Shown here piece by piece: positions 1 to 5,240 of a stretch of DNA of 5,290 nt. Under the pieces are notes generated by a model. It ran no database searches. It had not been told where the DNA came from and saw nothing but the letters and a program-made list of their open reading frames with translations. Each line of letters opens with the position of its first letter. Positions within the stretch are counted from its first letter, which is position 1. Source of the stretch: CAYMRB01 sp964392615 (GTDB lineage Bacteria > Planctomycetota > UBA8108); assembly GCA_964392615.1 (NCBI GenBank), contig CAYMRB010000573.1, forward strand, positions 1 through 5,290, in the 5' to 3' direction. The position numbers and the translations under genes were made by a program.

Positions 1-73
1 GCGTCTCGAGCTCCTCGAGCGTGAGATTGCGGAGATCGTGGGGGTGATTGACGCGCGGCAGGACTTCGTACAT
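1..73 (-). CDS. dxs: 1-deoxy-D-xylulose-5-phosphate synthase, N-terminal fragment (runs off window)
   Basis: Only the first 24 codons are present before the window edge. They read MYEVLPRVNHPHDLRNLT followed by LEELET. This matches the start of Dxs proteins, where a short 'Leu-x-x-Ile/Val-x-x-Pro-x-Asp-Leu-Arg-x-Leu' segment is followed by a Glu-Leu helix. Dxs is the thiamine-diphosphate enzyme that condenses pyruvate with glyceraldehyde 3-phosphate, the first step of the MEP isoprenoid pathway in the cytoplasm. The ATG lies 21 nt after the xseB stop. An AAAGG Shine-Dalgarno element sits 6 nt before it. Dxs directly downstream of xseB is a common bacterial arrangement and supports the call. 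The thiamine-binding and catalytic regions lie outside the window, so integrity cannot be judged. Confidence 0.85.
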   Translation of the reverse strand, partial: MYEVLPRVNHPHDLRNLTLEELET

Positions 74-94
74 CACTTACCTTTGGACTCTCGA

Positions 95-454
95 CTACTG
101 CTCGCCGCCTTGCGGTCGGGTGCGCTCCGCCGCCTCGGCGTCTTCGCCCGTGTCCCCGTGCCCCTCCGGGTCGGCTCCGACATCGCCAAGCTCGTCGGCG
201 CGCATCGCCCGCCACTCGAGCGACTCGCCTTCGGCGACGTCATCCGTGTCACCGCAGAGGACCTCGATGCGCCGACGCGCGACGTCGAGTCGCTCGGCGC
301 ACCCCTTCCAGGCCTTGAACCCGGTCTCGAACTGCGCGATCGCTTCCTCGAGCGTCAGCTCGCCGCCCTCGAGCTGCTCGACGCAGCTCTCGAGACGGGC
401 CAGCTCCTCTTCGAAGGTCGTGTTCGTCGCGTTTGTCGACTTGTCGTCGCTCAC
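95..454 (-). CDS. xseB: Exodeoxyribonuclease VII small subunit, with acidic C-terminal tail
   Basis: XseB is the small subunit of exonuclease VII. Several copies bind the C-terminal helices of XseA to form the enzyme that degrades single-stranded DNA to oligonucleotides in the cytoplasm. Residues 14-66 carry the family signature: FEEELARLE, then a Val-Glu-Gln-Leu-Glu-x-Gly-Glu-Leu-Leu/Thr-Leu-Glu-Glu-Ala turn, then a Phe-Glu-x-Gly helix ending in CAERLDVARRRIEVL. These are the two antiparallel helices of the family. The usual length is about 70-85 residues. This protein has 119, because residues ~69-119 form an Asp/Glu/Gly-rich, probably disordered tail. The start is GTG and overlaps the xseA stop by 4 nt (GTGA), which implies translational coupling. 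GAGGAG at 458-463 serves as its ribosome binding site, although only 3 nt away. The stop is TAG. Confidence 0.94.
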   Translation of the reverse strand: MSDDKSTNATNTTFEEELARLESCVEQLEGGELTLEEAIAQFETGFKAWKGCAERLDVARRRIEVLCGDTDDVAEGESLEWRAMRADELGDVGADPEGHGDTGEDAEAAERTRPQGGEQ

Positions 455-1740
455 GGGCTCCTCGGCTCCCCCAGCCCGCCCGGCTCGACCTCTTCGATGC
501 GCGCTCGGGCCTCGCCACTGCGAAACCGCAGGCGCACTTGCTGTCCAGGCGCGAGCTGCGAGGCCGACCGCACCGGCCGCCCATCCCCGTCGAGCGTGAC
601 CGAATAGCCCCGCTCCAGCACTGCGAAAGGACTCAATCCATCGAGCTTCGTCGCAAGACGAAAGAGCGAATCATCCCACCGGTCGAGACGCTTGTAAAGA
701 TGATTCTCGAGCGCCGCGCGCGCGTCGTCGAGAGCCTCAAGTCGTTCCTCGACAATAAGTTGCGGGTCTCGCAGGCGGCGCGACGAGGCCAACCGCTCGA
801 GCGCGACCTCGCCGTCGTGGGAGGCGGCCCGGAGCCCGAGACCGAGGCGGCGACGCAGCCCGTCCAGGCGCAGGCCGAGCTCCTGACCATCCGGGATGAC
901 CGCGCTGGCGGCCGCCGTCGGCGTGGCCGCCCGGTGATCCGCGACGAAATCCGCGATCGTGAAATCGACCTCGTGGCCGATCGCCGAGACGGTCGGCACG
1001 CGGCATCGATGCAGAGCGCGAGCGACGACCTCCTCGTTGAACGCCCAAAGATCCTCCAGGCTGCCTCCACCCCGCGCCAGCACGAGGACATCGACCTCGC
1101 CTGGACGGCCGACGGAGTCGATGGCTCGCGCGATCTCGTCGGCCGCACCGGCACCCTGGACTCGCACGCCGGCGACCCGCACCCAAATGCGAGACTGACG
1201 CCGGGTCACGATACGCAGGAAATCGTGCAGGGCGGCCCCGCTCGGCGACGTGACGATGCCGATGCGCCGCGGCAAGTACGGTAGCGGCCGCTTGCGCTCG
1301 TCTTCGAAGAGCCCCTCGGCAGCGAGACGATCCCGGAGCTCTTCGAACGCGAGCTGCAGCTCGCCGACCCCTTCGGGAATGACGCGGTCGCCGACGAGCT
1401 GGTACACGCCGCGCGGCTCGTAGAGCGCGACGCTCCCCGTGACGACCACCTTCATTCCGTTCTGCGGCCGAAACCGCAACCGCGCGACGGTCGACCGCCA
1501 CAAGACGGCCGGCAATTGCGCGCTCGAGAAGCGCGACGCCGTCCCTTCGTCGTCAACGAGGGAGAAGTACAGATGGCCGGACTGCGGCCGGCTCAAATTG
1601 CTGATCTGGCCGCGAACGCTGACCTTTCCGAAGCTGGACTCGATCGCACCGCGCAACCGTCGCGTGAAGTCCCCCACCGACATCGGCGGCGGCGGACCGG
1701 CGCGCGCACCGAAATCGAAACGTCCCTGGCGCCAATCCAT
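451..1740 (-). CDS. xseA: Exodeoxyribonuclease VII large subunit
   Basis: XseA is the catalytic subunit of exonuclease VII, which trims single-stranded DNA from both ends. It contributes to repair and to clearing toxic DNA fragments. At 429 aa it is close to the usual 400-460. An OB-fold-type nucleic-acid-binding domain spans residues ~20-118 (KVSVRGQISNLSRPQSGHLYF is typical). The catalytic domain follows, with GIVTSPSGAALHDF at 161-174, ARGGGSLEDLWAFN at 222-235 and GHEVDFTIADFVADHRAATP at 255-274. The conserved Asp, Arg and His residues expected in these motifs are all present. Residues ~285-365 are a charged, Leu/Arg-rich helical stretch that should form the coiled coil that binds XseB. 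LERGYSV (376-382) leads into the conserved C-terminal beta segment. The ATG lies 5 nt after the ymdB stop with no strong Shine-Dalgarno, so coupling to the upstream gene is likely. Met-20 is a possible but less favoured start. Confidence 0.97.
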   Translation of the reverse strand: MDWRQGRFDFGARAGPPPPMSVGDFTRRLRGAIESSFGKVSVRGQISNLSRPQSGHLYFSLVDDEGTASRFSSAQLPAVLWRSTVARLRFRPQNGMKVVVTGSVALYEPRGVYQLVGDRVIPEGVGELQLAFEELRDRLAAEGLFEDERKRPLPYLPRRIGIVTSPSGAALHDFLRIVTRRQSRIWVRVAGVRVQGAGAADEIARAIDSVGRPGEVDVLVLARGGGSLEDLWAFNEEVVARALHRCRVPTVSAIGHEVDFTIADFVADHRAATPTAAASAVIPDGQELGLRLDGLRRRLGLGLRAASHDGEVALERLASSRRLRDPQLIVEERLEALDDARAALENHLYKRLDRWDDSLFRLATKLDGLSPFAVLERGYSVTLDGDGRPVRSASQLAPGQQVRLRFRSGEARARIEEVEPGGLGEPRSP

Positions 1741-1745
1741 GCGTC

Positions 1746-2543
1746 TCAGATGTCGTCGACGGAACGAAGGAGCACCCTCTCGATCGACCGCGCCTTGCCG
1801 GTCTCGCTATCGACCGTCACTTTCGCTCCGCAGAGCCGCACGTCACCCGTCGACACGTCGAACGGAGCATGCATCGAGGTTTCGAACTTGTAGATGACGC
1901 TGTGCTTGTCGCGGCCGATGACCGAATCGTGCGGCCCCGTCATCCCGAGGTCGGTGATGTACGCGCTGCCGCCCGGAAGCACGCGTTCGTCGGCAGTCTG
2001 CACGTGCGTGTGCGTACCGAACACGCAGGAGACCTCGCCGTCGAAACGCCAGCCGAACGCGATCTTCTCGCTGGTCGCCTCGGCGTGGATCTCGACAAAA
2101 CAGAGGGGCGTCACCGAGCGGATTTCCCGCACGGCCTGCTCGACCGCTCGAAACGGGCAGTCGACGGGATCCATGAAGACCCTCCCGAGCGCCGTCACGA
2201 CGCCGACGCGATGGCCGCTTCGCGTCGCGAAGATGCCGCTCCCCTTGCCGACGCTGCGCGGTGGATAGTTGAGCGGCCGCAGTAGCCGAACGTCCTTCTC
2301 GAGAATGGGCAGGACCTCACGACGACGCCACGTATGGTCGCCGCTCGTCACGACGTCGACCTCCGAATTGACGATCTGCTTGAACAGGTTCTCGGTGATG
2401 CCCGATCCCTGCGCCGCGTTCTCGCCGTTCGCAATGACGAAGTCGATGCCGTGCTTCTCGACGTACGGGGGCACGACGTCCTTCAAGATCGTACGGCCCG
2501 GCTTGCCGACGATATCGCCGACCAGAAGAACTCGAATGTCCAA
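1746..2543 (-). CDS. ymdB: YmdB-family metallophosphoesterase (2',3'-cyclic nucleotide phosphodiesterase, TIGR00282 type)
   Basis: This 265-aa protein aligns along its whole length, from memory, with Bacillus subtilis YmdB and Deinococcus DR1281. Those are dinuclear-metal phosphodiesterases that hydrolyse 2',3'-cyclic nucleotides in the cytoplasm. In Bacillus YmdB affects RNase Y-linked RNA turnover, biofilm and motility decisions. Visible motifs are VGDIVGKPGR (8-17, metal Asp-10), NGENAA (39-44, with the catalytic Glu-41 equivalent), SGDHTW (67-72), EIHAEATSEK (151-160, His-153), GTHTHVQTAD (176-185, His-178 and His-180) and ITDLGMTGP. Position 69 is Asp (codon GAC), where the Bacillus sequence as I recall it has Asn in a GNHTW motif. 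That Asn is a metal ligand in the family. The start is TTG, supported by a strong ribosome binding site and by alignment of the N terminus with the family. It lies 6 nt after rny. Direct rny-ymdB adjacency is widely conserved. Confidence 0.95.
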   Translation of the reverse strand: MDIRVLLVGDIVGKPGRTILKDVVPPYVEKHGIDFVIANGENAAQGSGITENLFKQIVNSEVDVVTSGDHTWRRREVLPILEKDVRLLRPLNYPPRSVGKGSGIFATRSGHRVGVVTALGRVFMDPVDCPFRAVEQAVREIRSVTPLCFVEIHAEATSEKIAFGWRFDGEVSCVFGTHTHVQTADERVLPGGSAYITDLGMTGPHDSVIGRDKHSVIYKFETSMHAPFDVSTGDVRLCGAKVTVDSETGKARSIERVLLRSVDDI

Positions 2544-2549
2544 GTCGCG

Positions 2550-2556
2550 TCACCTC
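2550..2556 (-). promoter_or_regulatory. Ribosome binding site of ymdB, supporting a TTG start
   Basis: The minus strand reads GAGGTGA, a 7-nt match to the anti-Shine-Dalgarno sequence, followed by 6 nt (CGCGAC) and TTG. No ATG or GTG occurs in frame at a suitable distance, so this site fixes the TTG start. The last three bases (TGA) are also the rny stop codon, so a ribosome finishing rny sits on the ymdB initiation region. Confidence 0.8.
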
Positions 2557-4133
2557 GCGTATTCGACGACCCGAGTTTCGCGAAGAAGGGTCACCTTGAT
2601 CTCACCGGGATAGGTCAGCTGCTCTTCGATCTCCGCAGCGATGTCCCGACACAGCCGGATCGCCTTCTTGTCGCCGACCTTCTGCGAATTGACGAAGACT
2701 CGCACTTCGCGTCCCGCCTGAATCGCGTTCGCCTGCCGGACTCCGGGGAACGACAGCACGACAGATTCGAGCTTCTCGAGCCGCTTGATGTACCGCTCGA
2801 GCGTCTCGCCCCGAGCCCCCGGACGCGAGCCGGAGACCGAGTCGGCGATCTGCGTCACGACGGAGTAGATGGTCTCCTGCGGCACGTCGTTGTGGTGAGA
2901 TGCGATCGCGTTGACCACCTCGAACGGCTCGTCGTAGCGGCGCGCGATATTGGCGCCGATCTCCGGGTGGCCGCCTTCGATCTCGTGATCGACCGCCTTG
3001 CCGACGTCGTGCAGCAGCGCGCACCGCTTCGCGAGCGATACGTCGAGCCCGAGCTCTCCGGCGATCATGCCGGAGAGGTGGGCGCACTCCATGACGTGAT
3101 ACAGCACGTTCTGGCCGTAGCTCGTGCGGAACTTCAATCGCCCCAGCAGCGTGATCAGCTTCGGGTGGACACCGGGAATGTCGAGATCGTAGACCGCGCG
3201 CTTGCCCTCCTGCTGGATGATGTCGTTCATCTCGCGCTTGGTCTGCTCGACGACCTCCTCGATGCGCGCGGGGTGAATGCGACCGTCGGAGATCAGAGTC
3301 GCCATGGCCCGCCGAGCCATCTCACGGCGAATGCTGTCGAAGCAGGAGACGATGATCACGCCCGGCGTGTCGTCGACGATCACGTCGACCCCCGTCGCCT
3401 TCTCGAACGCGCGAATGTTCCGCCCCTCGCGACCGATGACCCGCCCCTTCATCTCGTCGTTGGGAATCTCGATCGTGCTCGTCGTGATCTCCTGGCAGTA
3501 GGTCGACGCCATGCGCTGAATCGCGGTGGCCAGGATCTCGCGGCCACGCGTCTCGCTGGCCTCCTGGACGCGCTCGACCATGCGATCGATCATCGCGTCG
3601 GTCTCGTGCTCGAACTCCCGTTCGAGCTTCTGCATGAGCATGCGCTCCGCATCTTCCTTGCTGAGCTTGGTGATGCGGTAGAGGCTTTGCTTCTCCTCCT
3701 CGATGACCTGCTCGAGCTCCTGCTCGCGCTTGTCCATCATGACGCCCCGCTTATCGAGGCTCTTGTCCTTGTTCTCGAGGTAGGCTTCCTTCTTGTTCAG
3801 GAGGTCGAACTTGCGATCGAGGCCGTCCTCCTTCTTCGCCAGGCGTCCTTCCAAGCCGTGCAGCTCGCCGCGCTTTTCCTCGAGCTCCGCTCCGATCTTC
3901 TCGCGGTGCTCGCGGGCTTGCTCCTCGGCGTCCCGACGGATGTCGTCCGCCTTGACCTGAGCGTCTTTCTCCGCGCTCGCGAGAACCTGCTTCGCGGAGA
4001 CGCCAGCCTTCGTGATGCGGGCCCAATAGATCAGAAAGAGGATCGACACGAATCCCGCCCCGGCGCCAGCACCGATCAGGTACTTCACCTGCTCCCCTGC
4101 GGATTCGGCAAGAATCCCTACGGTTTCGAACAT
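2550..4133 (-). CDS. rny: Ribonuclease Y (membrane-anchored endoribonuclease)
   Basis: RNase Y is the membrane-bound endonuclease that starts mRNA decay in many bacteria. This 527-aa protein is close to the usual ~520. In order it has a hydrophobic anchor at ~18-38 (YLIGAGAGAGFVSILFLIYW) and a long, highly charged coiled coil at ~45-200. A KH RNA-binding domain follows with MKGRVIGREGRNIRAFE (228-244), VDDTPG and RREMARRAMATLISDGRIHP. The HD phosphohydrolase domain carries the catalytic HDVGKAVDHE (375-384), GHPEIG and SHHNDV, then ADSVSGSRPGAR (430-441). The C terminus ends ...YPGEIKVTLLRETRVVEYAR, typical of the family. The ATG at 4133 was chosen because it puts the anchor close to the N terminus, as in homologues, and has GAGGAGAGG just upstream. 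The open frame continues 84 codons further, but that part is low-complexity, Arg/Pro-rich and unlike RNase Y. It is first in a tight operon with ymdB, xseA, xseB and dxs. Confidence 0.97.
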   Translation of the reverse strand: MFETVGILAESAGEQVKYLIGAGAGAGFVSILFLIYWARITKAGVSAKQVLASAEKDAQVKADDIRRDAEEQAREHREKIGAELEEKRGELHGLEGRLAKKEDGLDRKFDLLNKKEAYLENKDKSLDKRGVMMDKREQELEQVIEEEKQSLYRITKLSKEDAERMLMQKLEREFEHETDAMIDRMVERVQEASETRGREILATAIQRMASTYCQEITTSTIEIPNDEMKGRVIGREGRNIRAFEKATGVDVIVDDTPGVIIVSCFDSIRREMARRAMATLISDGRIHPARIEEVVEQTKREMNDIIQQEGKRAVYDLDIPGVHPKLITLLGRLKFRTSYGQNVLYHVMECAHLSGMIAGELGLDVSLAKRCALLHDVGKAVDHEIEGGHPEIGANIARRYDEPFEVVNAIASHHNDVPQETIYSVVTQIADSVSGSRPGARGETLERYIKRLEKLESVVLSFPGVRQANAIQAGREVRVFVNSQKVGDKKAIRLCRDIAAEIEEQLTYPGEIKVTLLRETRVVEYAR

Positions 4134-4140
4134 GGTTGCG

Positions 4141-4167
4141 ACCTCTCCTCGTACTCGAGGAACGAGG
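4141..4167 (-). promoter_or_regulatory. rny ribosome binding site overlapped by a small hairpin
   Basis: On the minus strand GAGGAGAGGT (4150-4141) precedes the rny ATG by 7 nt and is the evident Shine-Dalgarno region. The first bases of this element belong to a perfect 6-bp inverted repeat, CCTCGT at 4167-4162 and ACGAGG at 4152-4147, with a 9-nt loop that contains the palindrome CTCGAG. The fold would partly cover the ribosome binding site. The site itself is clear. The regulatory meaning of the hairpin is inferred. Confidence 0.55.
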
Positions 4168-4183
4168 TCGGCTCGCGCGTCGG

Positions 4184-4978
4184 TTAGAGACGCGGCACCG
4201 CTCGCCTTGCGACGAACGACAGCATTCGAAGCGTGCACCCGGGGGGAGTCGGGGACGAGCCGAGGCTCCGTGCGACGACCCCGTCGGGTCGATGTCGCAC
4301 CAGGAGGCGTGTCGTATCGGGCAGAAAGACCCGCCCCCTGGCAGGCCAGCGAGGGGAGCCCACGGAGCTGCGAGACGACCTGCACGGCGCTGCGAAACGA
4401 GCAACAGCCTCGATCCGCGCCATGTCGTTCGTCCCCGTCCTCGGCCTCCCGCTCCAGCCCCCACGACGTCCTCTGTGATCTCGAAGCCCTTTTCGGCAGC
4501 CCGCATCGGCAATCCGCGACGGCAGCCCTCTCAGGCTGGCCGCCCCGCCGGACTCCGATGCTCTAACACTCATCCGGGTTCTCACGCGATCGGTCGAGCC
4601 GACCTCGGTCATGTCAATTAAATCAAGGACAGCCCGCCCGAGAAGGCAGTTCGACACGATGGCGGCCATCTCGCCCGGGCTTTTGGAAGTCGAGCCTCGG
4701 CGATCTACATCATCGCCTGCGGTACGACATCTCGACCCTGGACCGAATGCCTCGCCCTCGCGCTCGAAACGCTTCTCTAACGATCTGCCAACATCACCGT
4801 TCCTGTCGCGATCCGAAGAGGCCGAGACGCACGAGCCCGAGACGTCGATGCCGCTCGCGAAAGTCGAGCCGATCGCCGCGCTCAGCGCGACGACCGACGA
4901 GACCACGCGCGTCAACGACGCCAGCCGACTCGTCGGGGCTTTGAGAAAGCCGGATTTCCAAGAAATCGTTCGCTGCAT
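4184..4978 (-). CDS. Doubtful open frame with signal-peptide-like N terminus; possible degenerate gene
   Basis: I do not recognise this 264-codon frame. Its ATG lies about 33 nt downstream of the predicted start of transcription from the strong promoter at 5018-5046. A purine-rich AGGCAAGGGA precedes it, with rather poor spacing. Residues 1-41 look like a Sec signal peptide: Lys/Arg at 3-24, a hydrophobic run VVSSVVALSAAIGSTF (25-40) and a T-F-A site before SG. In codons 15-53, 37 of 39 end in G or C, as expected for a real gene here. From about codon 54 this bias falls to roughly half. The downstream protein is Arg/Ser/Gly-rich with no domain I know. DRDRNGD at 56-62 only loosely resembles a calcium-loop motif. 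It may be a small exported protein whose reading frame has decayed, or non-coding leader that happens to be open. Its 3' part overlaps the rny leader and it ends 50 nt before the rny ATG. Confidence 0.3.
   Translation of the reverse strand: MQRTISWKSGFLKAPTSRLASLTRVVSSVVALSAAIGSTFASGIDVSGSCVSASSDRDRNGDVGRSLEKRFEREGEAFGPGSRCRTAGDDVDRRGSTSKSPGEMAAIVSNCLLGRAVLDLIDMTEVGSTDRVRTRMSVRASESGGAASLRGLPSRIADAGCRKGLRDHRGRRGGWSGRPRTGTNDMARIEAVARFAAPCRSSRSSVGSPRWPARGRVFLPDTTRLLVRHRPDGVVARSLGSSPTPPGCTLRMLSFVARRAVPRL
4266..4306 (-). other. Long bulged hairpin in the rny leader
   Basis: The segment folds into a 16-bp imperfect stem. The inner part is CGACCC/GGGTCG (4276-4281 with 4286-4291) around a 4-nt loop. 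The middle part is GTGCGA/TCGCAC (4270-4275 with 4295-4300), separated from the inner part by a 3-nt bulge on one side. The outer part is CTCC/GGAG (4266-4269 with 4303-4306), after a 2-nt bulge. There is no T-run, so it is not an intrinsic terminator. It lies about 130-170 nt upstream of the rny start and could be a leader-RNA structure or part of a small RNA. I could not match it to a known family. Confidence 0.4.
4925..4967 (-). repeat. Cluster of three abutting perfect hairpins just downstream of a promoter
   Basis: Three perfect inverted repeats stand side by side. In minus-strand order they are GATTTC-TTG-GAAATC (4967-4953), one spacer base, GGCTTT-CTC-AAAGCC (4951-4937), and immediately CCGAC-GA-GTCGG (4936-4925). 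A fourth, weaker one, GCGTC-GTT-GACGC (4921-4909), follows after 3 nt. They would begin about 44 nt after the predicted start of transcription from the 5018-5046 promoter. No T-run follows, so they are not simple terminators. They overlap codons 4-18 of the doubtful open frame. The repeats are seen directly. A role in RNA is inferred. Confidence 0.55.
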
Positions 4979-5017
4979 TCCCTTGCCTACGTCCTGGCCC
5001 CCCGCAATCGCCCCCGG

Positions 5018-5046
5018 ATTATAGGTGGGCCCCATCTGGGAGTCAA
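5018..5046 (-). promoter_or_regulatory. Sigma-70-type promoter, probably for the rny operon leader
   Basis: On the minus strand TTGACT (5046-5041; 5 of 6 consensus bases) is followed by exactly 17 bp and TATAAT (5023-5018; 6 of 6). Transcription would start near 5011. It stands in an otherwise GC-rich intergenic region, 137 bp after the rRNA-operon terminator, and points toward rny. It is the only strong promoter I see between 5S and rny, so it most likely drives the operon with a leader of about 880 nt, or a separate small transcript that starts there. Confidence 0.8.
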
Positions 5047-5183
5047 TCCGAAACGTCGACCGGAACGCCGCTAACTCCTTGCGCTATCGGCACGTGACGC
5101 TCCGGCGCGCCCCGCGGAGGAAGCTCCGAGAGACACCCACCTACGGCCCCGGCACTGCCAGCCACCTGCCCCCGCCGCCAACG

Positions 5184-5220
5184 AAAAAAGGCCCGGAGTG
5201 CGTCACGCACAGCGGGCCTT
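5184..5220 (-). terminator. Intrinsic terminator of the rRNA operon
   Basis: On the minus strand AAGGCCCG (5220-5213) pairs perfectly with CGGGCCTT (5195-5188). Inside this are a 2x2 mismatch and a second stem, GTGCG/CGCAC, closed by a 3-nt TGA loop. The 3' arm runs straight into TTTTTT (5189-5184). The strong stem plus T-run on the 5S strand, about 20 nt after the 5S end, identifies it as the rRNA transcript terminator. The plus strand has no T-run on the far side, so it works one way only. Confidence 0.92.
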
Positions 5221-5240
5221 GGTGATTCAAAAGGAAAAAA

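Noticed and set aside
433..1284. 283-aa plus-strand open frame
   Set aside because: It is the antisense shadow of xseA, whose catalytic motifs are complete on the minus strand.
2334..4187. 617-aa open frame on the plus strand
   Set aside because: It is antisense to rny and ymdB. RNase Y on the minus strand has unmistakable KH and HD motifs, while the plus-strand product is a Leu/Asp/Arg-rich shadow typical of GC-rich DNA.
4224..4230. TTCGAAT on the minus strand, like a tRNA T-loop
   Set aside because: The flanking bases do not form the 5-bp T stem, and no acceptor, D or anticodon arms are present.
4232..4384. Possible 6S RNA closed by CGTGCA/TGCACG
   Set aside because: The closing pair is only 6 bp, and the central bubble and adjoining hairpin typical of 6S RNA could not be recognised. 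Without a covariance search this is not supportable as a feature.
4134..4385. 84-codon N-terminal extension of rny
   Set aside because: The extension is Arg/Pro/Ser-rich, is not seen in RNase Y proteins and would bury the membrane anchor. The ATG at 4133 has a good ribosome binding site and gives the usual length.
4589..4617. Second candidate promoter with TTGACA at 4612-4617 (minus)
   Set aside because: The -35 is perfect, but the hexamer at 17 bp is ACCGAT, only 2 of 6 consensus bases. It remains possible as a weak or activator-dependent promoter closer to rny.
4661..4673. 13-nt palindrome GATGGC-G-GCCATC
   Set aside because: It is short, GC-rich and away from any promoter. Similar palindromes are expected by chance in this composition.
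4611..5024. 137-aa open frame on the plus strand
   Set aside because: It has no ribosome binding site, domain or promoter. Its G/C-rich third positions coincide with those of the minus-strand frame, and the promoter and signal peptide favour the minus strand.
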